Source of the DNA: Jatrophihabitans telluris
GTDB lineage: Bacteria; Actinomycetota; Actinomycetes; Mycobacteriales; Jatrophihabitantaceae
Direction: 5' to 3'
Assembly: GCF_023516435.1 (NCBI RefSeq)
Contig: NZ_CP097332.1
Span: 1,922,001-1,986,000, forward strand
DNA: 64,000 bases
Under the pieces are notes generated by a model. It was not told where the DNA came from and did no database searches. It was given only the letters and a program-made list of their open reading frames with translations. The translations under genes and the position numbers were made by a program. Within the stretch, counting starts at the first letter, position 1. Every line of letters starts with the position of its first letter. Below are positions 10,521 through 19,390 of the stretch, piece after piece.

Positions 10521-11207
10521 GTGGCTCAGTCGTTCTTCACCGGTGTCGTAGCGCTCGACGGTCCTTCGGGAACCGGTAAGTCGACCGTTGCGCGGCAGTT
10601 GGCCCAGCGGTTGGGCGCCCAGTATCTCGACACCGGGGCGATGTACCGGGCCGCAACCGTGGCGGTACTCAAAGCGGGAGTCGACCCGGCAGACGCCGCC
10701 GCCGTCGCCTCGACCGTGTCCCGCATCGATCTGCGGGTCAGCACCGACCCCGTCCAGCCGAGCACCGTCCTCAACGGGGTGCCCATCGATGAGGAGATCC
10801 GATCACCGCAGACCACGGCGGCGGTCAGTGCGGTCTCGGCGGTGGCGGCGGTACGAACCCAGCTGGTGGCCCAGCAGCGCGATCTCATCAACACGGGGCC
10901 GACGGTTGCCGAAGGCCGCGACATCGCCTCGGTCGTGTGGCCGACCGCGGAGGTCAAGGTGTACCTCACCGCCTCTGAGCAGGTCCGAGCCGCCCGGCGC
11001 GCCGGCGAGCTCGATGGCGCCAGTGTGGACTCGGTGCGGGCCGACCTTCGCCGGCGCGACGTCCTGGACGCCTCCCGCGCCACGAGTCCGCTGCGCCGTG
11101 CTGATGGTGCCCTGGAGCTCGATACGTCGGCCTTGTCGATCGACGAGGTCGTGACGGAGCTGTATGAGCTGGCCGAGCAGGCCGCGCGGGTGAGCGCCGG
11201 CGGCTAG
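10521..11207 (+). CDS. cmk: Cytidylate kinase
   Basis: 228 residues. Phosphorylates CMP/dCMP with ATP. Walker [16 protein letters not shown] near residues 13-27, the LDTGAMYRA motif that shapes the CMP site, and [20 protein letters not shown] and [14 protein letters not shown] of the lid and substrate-binding region. The GTG start is set by the conserved [18 protein letters not shown]-terminus and the -10 box 7 nt upstream. cmk-der is a conserved pair. Confidence 0.96.
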   Translation: MAQSFFTGVVALDGPSGTGKSTVARQLAQRLGAQYLDTGAMYRAATVAVLKAGVDPADAAAVASTVSRIDLRVSTDPVQPSTVLNGVPIDEEIRSPQTTAAVSAVSAVAAVRTQLVAQQRDLINTGPTVAEGRDIASVVWPTAEVKVYLTASEQVRAARRAGELDGASVDSVRADLRRRDVLDASRATSPLRRADGALELDTSALSIDEVVTELYELAEQAARVSAGG

Positions 11208-11271
11208 CCCTGCGGTGCCAGCCCCACCGCCGCGGTCCGCGGCGTCCCGAACAGAACTTGGAAGTGCAGTG

Positions 11272-12630
11272 ATGACTGAGCAGAACCCCGCGCCCGACGA
11301 CGCGCCGCTGGCGATCCCGGTGGTGGCCGTCGTGGGCCGCCCCAACGTCGGCAAGTCGACGCTGGTCAACCGCATCTTGGGCCGCCGCGAAGCCGTCGTG
11401 CAGGACGTCCCCGGTGTCACGCGTGATCGAGTCGCATACGACGCCTATTGGGCCGGGCGGCAGTTCACCCTCGTCGACACCGGCGGCTGGGAGCCCGACG
11501 CCACCGGGCTGCAGGCGATGGTGTCGCGCCAGGCCGAACAGGCGGTGGTGACCGCGGACCTGGTTCTGTTCGTCATCGACTCGCGCACCGGCGCCACCGA
11601 GACCGATCTGGTGGTGGCCCGCACGCTGCGCCGCGCCAACCGCCCGGTCATCCTCGCGGTCACCAAGGTCGACGACGAGCGCGGCGAGTCCGACGCCGCG
11701 GAGTTGTGGTCGATGGGACTCGGCGAGCCGTACCCGGTGAGCGGGCTGCACGGTCGCGGTTCCGGGGACCTGCTGGACGCCATCCTGGAGAAGCTGCCCG
11801 ACGCCCCGGTCGAGCAGCTGGGGGAGTCCGGGCCGCGACGGGTCGCCCTGGTCGGCCGTCCGAACGTGGGCAAGTCGAGCCTGTTGAACCGGCTCACGGG
11901 TGAGCAACGTTCCGTGGTCGACTCGGTAGCGGGTACCACTGTCGATCCGGTCGACAGCCTGGTCGAGCTCGGCGATGAAGTCTGGCGATTCGTCGACACG
12001 GCTGGACTCAGGCGCCGGGTCAGCACGTCCTCGGGCATGGAGTACTACGCCAGTCTGCGGACGGCCAGCGCCATCGAGGCCGCCGAGGTCGCGGTCGTGC
12101 TGCTGGATGCTTCGGAGGTGATCTCCGAACAGGATCAACGGGTGATCTCAACCGTCGTCGAAACCGGACGCGCGCTGGTCATCGCCTTCAACAAGTGGGA
12201 CCTGCTCGATGAGGACCGGCGCGAACTGCTCGATCGGGAGATCGACTGGGAGCTGCAGCGGGTCCAGTGGGCTCAGCGAGTGAACGTCTCGGCCAAGACC
12301 GGCCGCGCGGTGGACCGGCTCGCCCCCGCACTGCGAACCGCGCTGCAGTCGTGGGACCGGCGCATTCCCACCGGACGCCTGAACACCTGGCTGAACGAGG
12401 TTGTCGCCGCCACCCCGCCACCCGGCCGGGGCGGCAAGCATCCGCGCATCCTCTTCGCCACCCAGGCCGACACCCGTCCGCCGCGCTTCGTGCTGTTCAC
12501 CACCGGCTTCCTGGAATCGGGCTATCGGCGGTTCATCGAGCGCAAGCTCCGCGAGGACTTCTCCTTCCAGGGCTCGCCGATCGAGATCTCGGTCCGTGTG
12601 CGCGAGCGCGGGATCCGCGGTCAGCGCTGA
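11272..12630 (+). CDS. der: Ribosome biogenesis GTPase Der (EngA)
   Basis: 452 residues with two tandem G domains, the hallmark of Der: [16 protein letters not shown] (about 22-37) and [16 protein letters not shown] (about 194-209), each followed by a DxxG (DTGGWE, DTAGLR) and N/TKxD (TKVDDE, NKWDLL) motif, then a KH-like C-terminal domain. Der acts in 50S subunit assembly. ATG 11272 and the GTG 3 nt before it are both usable; the longer open frame upstream has no family similarity. Confidence 0.96.
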   Translation: MTEQNPAPDDAPLAIPVVAVVGRPNVGKSTLVNRILGRREAVVQDVPGVTRDRVAYDAYWAGRQFTLVDTGGWEPDATGLQAMVSRQAEQAVVTADLVLFVIDSRTGATETDLVVARTLRRANRPVILAVTKVDDERGESDAAELWSMGLGEPYPVSGLHGRGSGDLLDAILEKLPDAPVEQLGESGPRRVALVGRPNVGKSSLLNRLTGEQRSVVDSVAGTTVDPVDSLVELGDEVWRFVDTAGLRRRVSTSSGMEYYASLRTASAIEAAEVAVVLLDASEVISEQDQRVISTVVETGRALVIAFNKWDLLDEDRRELLDREIDWELQRVQWAQRVNVSAKTGRAVDRLAPALRTALQSWDRRIPTGRLNTWLNEVVAATPPPGRGGKHPRILFATQADTRPPRFVLFTTGFLESGYRRFIERKLREDFSFQGSPIEISVRVRERGIRGQR

Positions 12631-12697
12631 CACCGAGGCGAATTCGGGCTGCTGCGTAGGTTAGAGTTGCCTGCGGTTCGTGACGAGTTCGCGACAC

Positions 12698-12771
<74 letters not shown>

Positions 12772-12832
12772 CCGGATCGCTCCTACCTCGAATTCGGGGA
12801 ACCGAACAGGTAGGAGCACGCGGAGGTAGCCG

Positions 12833-13276
12833 ATGCCATCGTCGACGACCGACCCTCGCCGGTTCGTCGGCCGGTGGCGACTGGACCGCACAATGCTCGA
12901 CCTGGCCACCGGCGATCGCGGCTGTGCCCACGGCGACCTGATGATCGATCGCCGGCCGGACGGAACGTTGAGCTGGATCGAATCCGCCACGATGACCTGG
13001 GGGCTGCGCCAGGCCCCGGTCAGTCGCTCGCTCACCCTCGCCGAATCCGAAGCGGGTTGGTGCTTCCGCTTCGCCGACGGACGCGACTTTCACCCCTGGC
13101 AGCTCGGTCGGCCGTTCGAGCATTGGTGTCACCCAGATCTGTACCGAGGGGTGCTGAGCGAGCCCGGGCCCGATCGACTCCACCTGCGGTGGGACGTCCA
13201 TGGACCGGCCAAACATCATCGGTACCGGACCCGGCTACGGCGTGCCCGGCCGCAGGCAGGCGCGCCGGGCCGGTAG
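12833..13276 (+). CDS. DUF6314 family protein
   Basis: 147 residues from ATG with GGAGG 6 nt upstream. The order of motifs FVGRWRLDRTMLD, FRFADGRDFHPW, HWCHPDLYRGVL and LHLRWDVHGPAKHHRYRT matches the DUF6314 family, small calycin-like beta-barrel proteins of unknown function common in actinobacteria. No signal peptide or membrane segment, so cytoplasmic. The last ~20 residues are Arg-rich and may run beyond the conserved domain. Confidence 0.7.
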   Translation: MPSSTTDPRRFVGRWRLDRTMLDLATGDRGCAHGDLMIDRRPDGTLSWIESATMTWGLRQAPVSRSLTLAESEAGWCFRFADGRDFHPWQLGRPFEHWCHPDLYRGVLSEPGPDRLHLRWDVHGPAKHHRYRTRLRRARPQAGAPGR

Positions 13277-13291
13277 TACAGCCGAGCCGAC

Positions 13292-13297
13292 TAAGCT
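13292..13297 (+). promoter_or_regulatory. Candidate -10 box for leaderless phosphatidyltransferase mRNA
   Basis: TAAGCT followed by 7 nt and the GTG at 13305. It would start the operon phosphatidyltransferase-DUF881-sbp-DUF881. Confidence 0.45.
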
Positions 13298-13304
13298 TCC
13301 GGCC

Positions 13305-13937
13305 GTGAACGAACGCCCCGGAACGGCCGGACCGGAGGCTGTGCGAACCCCGCCGTCCTCGCCGTCGCTGTGGGAGGGCGCGTGGACGATCCCCAACCTG
13401 TTGAGCGCGGTGCGCCTGCTCGGCGTCCCCCTCTTTCTCTGGCTGCTGCTCGGCCCGCACGCTGATGGCTGGGCCCTGCTGGTGCTGGCGGTCAGTGGCA
13501 TCACCGACTGGGCCGACGGCGTACTGGCCCGCAAGCTCGATCAGCAGTCACTGTTGGGCGCCCTGCTCGACCCACTCGCCGACCGGCTCTACATCCTGGC
13601 CACGCTCATCGGCCTGGTGCTGCGTCACGTCATTCCGTGGTGGCTTGCTGTCCTCGTCATCGGCCGGGACCTGGTGCTGCTGACCACGCTTCCGGCCCTG
13701 CGGCGACGTGGCCTGGACGCGCTGCCGGTCCACTACCTCGGCAAGGCCGCCACGTTCAACCTGCTCTACGCTTTTCCGCTGCTGCTGCTGGGCTCGCACG
13801 CGGGCACGATCAGCCACGTCGCCAAACCGATCGCCTGGGCGTTCACGATCTGGGGGACGGGTCTCTACCTGTGGGCCGGAGGCCTCTACCTCGAGCAGGT
13901 GCGGCGCGTGGTGAGGCTTGTACCGGTGACTCGATGA
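13305..13937 (+). CDS. CDP-alcohol phosphatidyltransferase (PgsA-like)
   Basis: 210 residues. Transfers a phosphatidyl group from CDP-diacylglycerol to an alcohol at the membrane. The diagnostic motif is intact: DWADGVLAR, then GALLDPLAD, giving the four Asp that bind two metal ions. About five to six hydrophobic helices follow the Pro/Ser-rich N-terminus. M. tuberculosis has pgsA2 (Rv1822) at this locus; the substrate (glycerol-3-phosphate, cardiolipin-type or other) cannot be told from sequence. The GTG start matches the TAAGCT -10 box; the longer frame upstream overlaps the DUF6314 gene. The stop overlaps the next ATG by 4 nt. Confidence 0.92.
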   Translation: MNERPGTAGPEAVRTPPSSPSLWEGAWTIPNLLSAVRLLGVPLFLWLLLGPHADGWALLVLAVSGITDWADGVLARKLDQQSLLGALLDPLADRLYILATLIGLVLRHVIPWWLAVLVIGRDLVLLTTLPALRRRGLDALPVHYLGKAATFNLLYAFPLLLLGSHAGTISHVAKPIAWAFTIWGTGLYLWAGGLYLEQVRRVVRLVPVTR

Positions 13938-14872
13938 GCCTGGACCGTACCGAGTGGAGCCGGTCGACACTGACGTCGGCGGTGCTGGACGACCTGTTGA
14001 ACAACACCCTCGATCCCGGCTACCGGGCTGCGGCCACGGCACCGAAGCGGCCGCATTGGTGGGACCGGCCCGCCGTGGTGATCGTGTGCCTGTCGCTCGG
14101 TCTGCTGCTGGCGGTGTCCTACCAGCAGTCTCACCTGTCGGCCCCCGCGCGCGACACCGCTCGCAAGGACCTCATCACGCGAATCCACTCGCTGCAGGCG
14201 GCCGGTTCCAGTCTGGACGCGCGTGCCCGGACACTGGCCTCCGACGTCGCCGGCCTGCGCGATCAGCAACTGTCGCCCTCGGACAACTCCGCGCTGCGCC
14301 AGTTGGAGGTCACCTCCGGCAGTGTGCAGGTCAAGGGTCCGGGGCTGCGGGTCACGCTGGCCGAACCGGCGACCCCCCAGGCCAGCGCGGGACAGGGGCG
14401 CCCGGGCACGGGATCGAAGAACGAGACGGCGGTCATCAAGGACCGTGATGTTCGGTCGGTGGTCAACCAGTTGTGGGCCAGCGGTGCCGAGGCAATCGCG
14501 GTCAACGGCATCCGGATCACCGCCACGTCGGCGATCCGCTTCGCGGGCGAGTCGATCCTCGTGGACTTCCAGACCATCAATTCGCCTTACGTCATCGAGG
14601 CGATCGGGGACCGCAACGCCCTCGATCTCGGCTTCGCGGACTCGGCGGCGGCGCGAGCGCTCAAAACCACCCAGGCGGTCTACGGCATCGGCTTCACGTT
14701 CGACACTAAGTCCTCGCTGACGTTGCCGTCGGTTACGGTGGGCCAGCAGTCCTACGCGACCAGCGGCGCCTCATCCGTTGCACCTTCCCGCTCGTCGTCC
14801 GGTCCCTCGGATGGTTCCACGGCCCGGACGTCGAGCAGTCCGACCCCAACAGCTTCGGAGAGTCCACGATGA
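13934..14872 (+). CDS. DUF881 family membrane protein (first of two)
   Basis: 312 residues, ATG overlapping the previous stop (ATGA). One transmembrane helix (about 43-60, VVIVCLSLGLLLAVSYQQS), then a coiled-coil-like region (DLITRIHSLQAAGSSLDARARTLASDVAGLRDQQL) and the DUF881 domain with GLRVTLAEPA, NQLWASGAEAIAVNGIRI and SPYVIEAIGD. The C-terminus is a Ser/Thr-rich low-complexity tail. DUF881 proteins flank sbp in Gram-positive bacteria and are of unknown function; conserved clustering suggests an envelope complex. Confidence 0.88.
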   Translation: MSLDRTEWSRSTLTSAVLDDLLNNTLDPGYRAAATAPKRPHWWDRPAVVIVCLSLGLLLAVSYQQSHLSAPARDTARKDLITRIHSLQAAGSSLDARARTLASDVAGLRDQQLSPSDNSALRQLEVTSGSVQVKGPGLRVTLAEPATPQASAGQGRPGTGSKNETAVIKDRDVRSVVNQLWASGAEAIAVNGIRITATSAIRFAGESILVDFQTINSPYVIEAIGDRNALDLGFADSAAARALKTTQAVYGIGFTFDTKSSLTLPSVTVGQQSYATSGASSVAPSRSSSGPSDGSTARTSSSPTPTASESPR

Positions 14873-15201
14873 TCGCCGCCGTCGCCCTGGTCGTAGGAGT
14901 CGTGCTGGGCGTGATCTTCCGTCCGACCGTGCCGCTGTGGCTGGAGCCTTACCTACCGATTGCGTTGGTCGCGGCCCTGGATGCGGTATTCGGTGGTATC
15001 CGCGCACGCCTGGACGGAATCTTCGACGCAAAGGTCTTCGTCGTGTCCTTCATCTCCAACGTCCTGGTCGCGGCGCTGATCGTGTTCATGGGCGACAAGC
15101 TCGGGGTCGGCGGACAGCTTTCCACCGCGGTCGTCGTCGTGCTCGGCATCCGGATCTTCGGCAACACGGCCGCGATCCGCCGTCATCTGTTCCGGGCATG
15201 A
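14869..15201 (+). CDS. sbp: Small basic family protein (DUF1290)
   Basis: 110 residues, ATG overlapping the DUF881 stop by 4 nt. Three or four hydrophobic helices; conserved segments VLGVIFRPTVPLWLEPYLPIALVAALDAVFGGIRA and FDAKVFVVSFISNVLVAALIVFMGDKLGVGG are those of the sbp family. Integral membrane protein of unknown function, encoded between two DUF881 genes in many Gram-positive genomes. Confidence 0.9.
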   Translation: MIAAVALVVGVVLGVIFRPTVPLWLEPYLPIALVAALDAVFGGIRARLDGIFDAKVFVVSFISNVLVAALIVFMGDKLGVGGQLSTAVVVVLGIRIFGNTAAIRRHLFRA

Positions 15202-15202
15202 T

Positions 15203-15949
15203 GTGGACGAGATGAAGGCAGCCCCGGACGAGCGGGAAATCCCACCGAAGCAAGGGAATTCCGTGCACAGTCGACGCCGCCGGTCCACGGTGCTGATCGG
15301 CGCCCTGCTGGCCATCCTCGGGTTCGCCCTCGCAGTCCAGCTGCGGTCCAACGCCGCGACCGATTCGCTGTCGACCGCTCGTGAGGACGATCTCGTTCGG
15401 ATCCTCGACGACCAGAACAGTCGGCTCGAGCGGCTGCAGGCGCAGATCGCGGACCTGCAGGCCGCAAAGGTGAAACTGTCCGACAGCGGCAGCAACACCG
15501 CCGCCGCACGGGCCGAAGCTCAGAAGCAAGCCGATGCATTGGCGATTCTGACCGGGACCGTTCCGGCCCACGGACCCGGTATCCGGGTAACGATCAGTGA
15601 TCCGCAGCACGCCCTGAGGTCAGAGGATCTCCTCGATGTGGTCGAGGAACTCCGCGGCGCCGGCGCCGAGGTGATCCAGTTCGGTCCGGTGCGGATAGGG
15701 ACGAACAGCGCGTTCACACAGGCCGGTTCCGACGTCGTCCTCGACGGCACGACCGTGACGAGTCCTTACACAGTGCTGGCCATCGGCGCGGCGAAGACCA
15801 TGGACACCGCACTCAACATCCCGACCGGCGTGGTCAGCACTGTGGAGGCCGCGGGGGGATCGGCCACCATCACCCGCCTGAACCAGGTCTCGATCACCGC
15901 GGTCCGGTCCAATCCCGTGCCGAAGTTCGCCACCCCGACGTCGAAGTAG
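15203..15949 (+). CDS. DUF881 family membrane protein (second)
   Basis: 248 residues from GTG, 1 nt after sbp; an ATG 9 nt later is an alternative. A transmembrane helix (about 29-46, VLIGALLAILGFALAVQL) precedes a coiled coil (DDLVRILDDQNSRLERLQAQIADLQAAK) and the DUF881 domain (GPGIRVTISDPQHALR, ELRGAGAEVIQFGPVRIG, SPYTVLAIGAAKTMDTAL). A paralogue of the gene two places upstream, presumably pairing with it. The gene ends the operon; gcvH starts 128 nt later. Confidence 0.88.
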   Translation: MDEMKAAPDEREIPPKQGNSVHSRRRRSTVLIGALLAILGFALAVQLRSNAATDSLSTAREDDLVRILDDQNSRLERLQAQIADLQAAKVKLSDSGSNTAAARAEAQKQADALAILTGTVPAHGPGIRVTISDPQHALRSEDLLDVVEELRGAGAEVIQFGPVRIGTNSAFTQAGSDVVLDGTTVTSPYTVLAIGAAKTMDTALNIPTGVVSTVEAAGGSATITRLNQVSITAVRSNPVPKFATPTSK

Positions 15950-16077
15950 CAGCCGAGGCGATAGGGTCCGGTGACGTGCGGTCGAGCTGAGTTCGCGTCC
16001 GCACGCCAGCCCGATACTTGACCAGCACCCGCGTACTCGTTCAGCAGACGCGTACTTCGACTGCAGAGGTGGCCATC

Positions 16078-16464
16078 GTGTCCGAGATTCCCGACGACCT
16101 GCGTTACACGGCCGATCACGAATGGGCCAAGCTGATCGGGGAGAACACCGTCCGGATCGGCATCACCGACTACGCCCAGTCCTCTCTCGGTGACATCGTG
16201 TTCGTATCGGTGCATGAGGTCGGTGGGTCCGTGGTCGCGGGCGAGACGTTCGGTGAGGTCGAGAGCACCAAGAGCGTGTCCGATCTGTTCGCGCCGCTGT
16301 CCGGCACCGTCGCGGCGCGCAACGAGCAGTTGGAGGCAAGTCCCGAACTGGTGAACAGCGATCCCTACGGCAACGGCTGGATTGCCGAGATCGAGGTCGC
16401 GGACCCCACCTCGCTGGACGCGCTGCTCGATCCCAGCGCATATCGTGCCGCCACGGCCGAGTAA
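16078..16464 (+). CDS. gcvH: Glycine cleavage system H protein
   Basis: 128 residues. Lipoyl carrier that shuttles the aminomethyl group between P and T proteins. The lipoylation motif is GEVESTKSVSDLF with Lys65. The N-terminus IPDDLRYTADHEWAKL is typical. I chose GTG 16078 with AGAGGTGG just upstream; the open frame extends 20 codons further but without similarity. GcvP lies 3.1 kb downstream with regulators between. GcvT is not in the window. Confidence 0.95.
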   Translation: MSEIPDDLRYTADHEWAKLIGENTVRIGITDYAQSSLGDIVFVSVHEVGGSVVAGETFGEVESTKSVSDLFAPLSGTVAARNEQLEASPELVNSDPYGNGWIAEIEVADPTSLDALLDPSAYRAATAE

Positions 16465-16478
16465 AGCTCCACCTCGCG

Positions 16479-16508
16479 TTGACCCTCCACGCCGACACCA
16501 ACTAGGCT
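16479..16508 (+). promoter_or_regulatory. Candidate garA promoter
   Basis: TTGACC (16479-16484), 18-nt spacer, TAGGCT (16503-16508). It is one of the best sigma-70-like promoters in the window and lies 90 nt upstream of the garA start. Confidence 0.55.
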
Positions 16509-16598
16509 CGCCGGACACGGGCGATCCTGCCCTCCCTGTCATCCCGCCCGAGGCGTCATCGTGGCGTCGAGAGAGATTCGCACGATCAGGAAAGGGCA

Positions 16599-17135
16599 TT
16601 GAGCTTCGTGTTCTGCACCGCGTGTGGCACTGAGAACCCCGCCGACAGCCGCTTCTGCTCCCACTGTGGGGCACCGCTGGCTGCCGGCGGCCAGCCGAGC
16701 CGTTCGGCCGGCCCGGACTCGACCTCGGTGTTCTCGGCCGCGAATCCCGTCGTTCCGGCCGACAGCGATGCCGAATTCTCCACCGAGGCCCACCAGCGGG
16801 CCGTCGATGCGCTCGCGCCCGGCTCGGCTCTGCTGGTGGTCAAGCGAGGACCGAACGCGGGCAGCCGCTTCCTGCTCGACCAGGACGTGACCACGGCCGG
16901 GCGCCACCCGGACAGCGATATCTTCCTCGACGACGTGACGGTCTCCCGGCGGCACGTCGAGTTTCGTCGCGACGGAAGCGGCTTCGCGGTCTTCGACGTC
17001 GGCAGTCTCAACGGCACCTACGTCAACCGCGAACGCATCGATTCGGCCTCGCTGGCCGGCGGTGACGAGGTGCAGATCGGCAAGTTCCGCCTGGTGTACC
17101 TGACGGCGGCCCCGAGCGTCGAGGCAACGGCATGA
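16599..17135 (+). CDS. garA: FHA-domain regulator GarA/OdhI-like with N-terminal zinc ribbon
   Basis: 178 residues. A zinc ribbon at the N-terminus (Cys6, Cys9, Cys20, Cys23) is followed by a linker with DSTSVF (residues 40-45), which matches the ETTSVF phosphorylation site of M. tuberculosis GarA, and by an FHA domain (about 85-155) with TTAGRHPDSDI, SRRHVEF and GSLNGTYVN. GarA/OdhI bind and inhibit 2-oxoglutarate dehydrogenase and regulate glutamate metabolism until phosphorylated by PknB/PknG. The TTG start gives the complete zinc ribbon; AGGAAAGGG lies just upstream. A GTG 9 nt later also keeps all four Cys. The zinc ribbon is absent from mycobacterial GarA. Confidence 0.88.
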   Translation: MSFVFCTACGTENPADSRFCSHCGAPLAAGGQPSRSAGPDSTSVFSAANPVVPADSDAEFSTEAHQRAVDALAPGSALLVVKRGPNAGSRFLLDQDVTTAGRHPDSDIFLDDVTVSRRHVEFRRDGSGFAVFDVGSLNGTYVNRERIDSASLAGGDEVQIGKFRLVYLTAAPSVEATA

Positions 17136-17187
17136 GCGGGGGCAGACACCGCAGGGCCAGCGCCCACGCGGCAAGTGTGGAGGTGCG

Positions 17188-17916
17188 ATGAGCGCAGCGA
17201 GTCTGCCGGCTCGTGGTTCGCTCTCCATCGGCGAGGTGCTGTCCCAGCTGCGTAACGACTTTCCCGACGTCACGATCTCCAAGATCCGCTTCTTGGAGGA
17301 ACAAGGCCTGGTCCAGCCGGACCGCACGCCGTCGGGTTACCGAAAGTTCTCCACCTCCGACGTCGCCAGGTTGCGCTACGTGCTCAGCCAGCAGCGGGAT
17401 CACTACCTGCCGCTACGGGTCATCAAGGATCAACTCGAGGCGATCGACCGCGGGCACTCGCCCTCGGGTCCCGGCGGGGTCCCGCGTGCTGCTCACCTGG
17501 CCATCACCGAGGGCCTGCCCAGCGGTGAACATTTTCGCTCGGCTCCCGCTGCGCTGAGGCTGACCCGCGAGGAGTTGCTGAATACCGCCGGCCTGACCAG
17601 CGACCAACTGCGGGAACTGGAGCAGTTCGGCCTGATCGCCTCCCGTGCGGGCGGTGTGTACGACGACGACGCCCTGGCTGTAGCGCGGGTGGTCGCCGAA
17701 CTCGGCCGTTTCGGCATCGAAGGCCGCCATCTGCGTAGCTTCAAGAGCGCTGCCGACCGTGAGGTGGGATTGTTCGCCCAGGTCGCGGGCCCGATGCGCC
17801 AGCGCAGTGGGGACGGGCGAGCTCGGGCCGAGGAAACCATCCGGGAACTAGCCGCGCTGTCCGTCCGCCTGCACACCGCACTCGTGCAGATCGGCCTGCG
17901 CGACATCAGCTCCTGA
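17188..17916 (+). CDS. ftsR: MerR-family regulator FtsR-like
   Basis: 242 residues from ATG with GGAGGTGCG upstream. The N-terminal MerR helix-turn-helix begins SIGEVLSQLRNDFPDVTISKIRFLEEQGLVQPDRTPSGYRKF, close to M. tuberculosis Rv1828 and Corynebacterium FtsR, which activates ftsZ. A C-terminal winged region repeats an HTH-like pattern (REELLNTAGLTSDQLRELEQFGLI). No effector-binding Cys cluster, so not a metal or redox sensor. Position between garA and the bifunctional nuclease is conserved. Confidence 0.88.
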   Translation: MSAASLPARGSLSIGEVLSQLRNDFPDVTISKIRFLEEQGLVQPDRTPSGYRKFSTSDVARLRYVLSQQRDHYLPLRVIKDQLEAIDRGHSPSGPGGVPRAAHLAITEGLPSGEHFRSAPAALRLTREELLNTAGLTSDQLRELEQFGLIASRAGGVYDDDALAVARVVAELGRFGIEGRHLRSFKSAADREVGLFAQVAGPMRQRSGDGRARAEETIRELAALSVRLHTALVQIGLRDISS

Positions 17917-18080
17917 GCTTTCCCGGAGGGCGCGGCGCCACAGTACGTCGTAGGGATGCGCGCGACAGGCTAGGCTTTATTTTTGGACGTTCGATCCAGC
18001 CGGTGCGGTGGGCACAAGCCCGATTTCTCAGCGACATCCCGGTTCCGGATCGATCATCCACCACCGTGCGAGGAGGGGCC

Positions 18081-18584
18081 ATGACGTTTCATCCGCTGCA
18101 GGTGGTGGGCGTCCGGGTGGAGTTGCCGGCCAACCAGCCCGTGGTGCTGCTCAAGGAGTCCGACGGGGTGAGGTACCTGCCCATCTGGATCGGCGCGGTC
18201 GAGGCCTCGGCCATCGCGTTCGAGCAACAGGGTGTGCAGACCCCTCGTCCGCTCACCCACGACCTGCTCAAGAACGTGATCGGCGCGCTGGGCGGCGAGC
18301 TGACCCAGGTGTCGATCAGCGAGCTACGCGACGACGTGTTCTACGCCGAACTCCGATTCGGCGACGGGACCACGGTGAGCGCTCGCCCGTCCGATGCGAT
18401 CGCTCTGGCCCTGCGCACCGGTACGGACATCGTCGGGGAGGAAAGCGTGCTGGCCGCGGCCGGTATCTCGATTCCCGACGAGGACGAGGACGAGGTCGAG
18501 CGCTTCCGGGAGTTCCTGGACTCCATCTCTGCCGACGACTTCATCGGCTCGGAGGAAGGCGGTCAGTCGCCGGACAGCGACTGA
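18081..18584 (+). CDS. Bifunctional nuclease domain protein (DUF151)
   Basis: 167 residues. ATG chosen for AGGAGGGG 3 nt upstream; the open frame before it lacks similarity. The BFN domain covers most of the protein: VVGVRVELPANQPVVLLKES, YLPIWIGAVEASAIAF, RPLTHDLLKNVI and FYAELRFGDGTTVSARPSDAIALALRTGT. BFN proteins have reported DNase/RNase activity in plants; the bacterial role is unclear. Homologue of M. tuberculosis Rv1829. The C-terminus is acidic. A TAGGCT -10-like box lies at 17971. Confidence 0.88.
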   Translation: MTFHPLQVVGVRVELPANQPVVLLKESDGVRYLPIWIGAVEASAIAFEQQGVQTPRPLTHDLLKNVIGALGGELTQVSISELRDDVFYAELRFGDGTTVSARPSDAIALALRTGTDIVGEESVLAAAGISIPDEDEDEVERFREFLDSISADDFIGSEEGGQSPDSD

Positions 18585-18616
18585 TCCGGGTTCGGCATGC
18601 TCGTCGACCGAGAAAC

Positions 18617-18631
18617 CCTCAACCTGAGGTT
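18617..18631. promoter_or_regulatory. Overlapping palindromes upstream of the second MerR gene
   Basis: CCTCAACCTGAGG (18617-18629; arms CCTCA/TGAGG) overlaps AACCTGAGGTT (18621-18631; arms AACCT/AGGTT), followed by an AT-rich TTACGGTTACTTATTTTGG. It lies in the 228-nt gap before a MerR-type gene, the expected place for a MerR operator. A TATTTT at 18642 could be the -10. Nothing else is recognisable in this gap. Confidence 0.45.
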
Positions 18632-18812
18632 TACGGTTACTTATTTTGGTCACGGCGCGGCGAGCCGCGTTGACCCTTCGTGCCGCAGCGGCCTACCGTC
18701 GTGAATACCCACGGTGCAATTCGGCTGCGGGTGCCGGGCCGGTTCCTTCCGACCTGGTAGGACAGAAGTGGCGCGGGACGACCAGATCGGCCCACGCGGC
18801 AGAGGAGACGAC

Positions 18813-19364
18813 GTGCTCGACGAAACGCCGGAACAGGGCACTCTATTCGCTCAGCCTGCCGTGGGTCCGGACGAGTCCGTCGGCTACCGCGGACCGACCG
18901 CGTGCTCGGCCGCCGGGATCACCTATCGCCAATTGGACTACTGGGCCCGCACCGAGCTCGTGGTCCCCTCGGTTCGCTCCGCGGCCGGGTCGGGCAGCCA
19001 GCGCCTGTATTCGTTCAAGGACATCCTCGTCCTCAAGGTGGTCAAGCGACTGCTGGACACCGGTGTCTCGCTGCAGAACATCCGTGCCGCGGTCGACACA
19101 CTGCGCCAGCGCGGGGTCGAGGACCTGGCCCGGATCACGCTGCTGTCCGACGGCACCACTGTCTATGAATGCACCTCGTCGGAGGAAGTGGTCGACCTGC
19201 TGCGCGGCGGTCAGGGCGTCTTCGGCATCGCTGTGAGCGGAGCCCTGCGTGAACTCGCCGGCTCGTTGGCCACCCTGCCGTCGGAACGGACTGACGGCGC
19301 GGTGCTGACCGAGGCGACCGATGAGCTGTCCCAGCGCCGTCAGCGCCGTACCGTCGCCGGCTGA
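18813..19364 (+). CDS. MerR-family regulator (Rv1830/ResR-like)
   Basis: 183 residues from GTG 18813, chosen because AGAGGAG stands 5 nt upstream; GTG 18768 and GTG 18714 are in frame and would add 15 or 33 residues. The MerR domain starts YRGPTACSAAGITYRQLDYWARTELVVPSVRSAAGSGSQRLYSFKDILVLKVVKRLL, followed by a coiled coil (NIRAAVDTLRQRGVEDLARITLL) and a region ending ALRELAGSLATLP. The M. tuberculosis homologue Rv1830 has been linked to cell growth and division and to antibiotic resilience, in a circuit with WhiB2 and WhiA; whiA is also in this window. Transcribed toward gcvP. Confidence 0.87.
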   Translation: MLDETPEQGTLFAQPAVGPDESVGYRGPTACSAAGITYRQLDYWARTELVVPSVRSAAGSGSQRLYSFKDILVLKVVKRLLDTGVSLQNIRAAVDTLRQRGVEDLARITLLSDGTTVYECTSSEEVVDLLRGGQGVFGIAVSGALRELAGSLATLPSERTDGAVLTEATDELSQRRQRRTVAG

Positions 19365-19390
19365 CTGGTATCGTCGCAGGCACCGCAACA

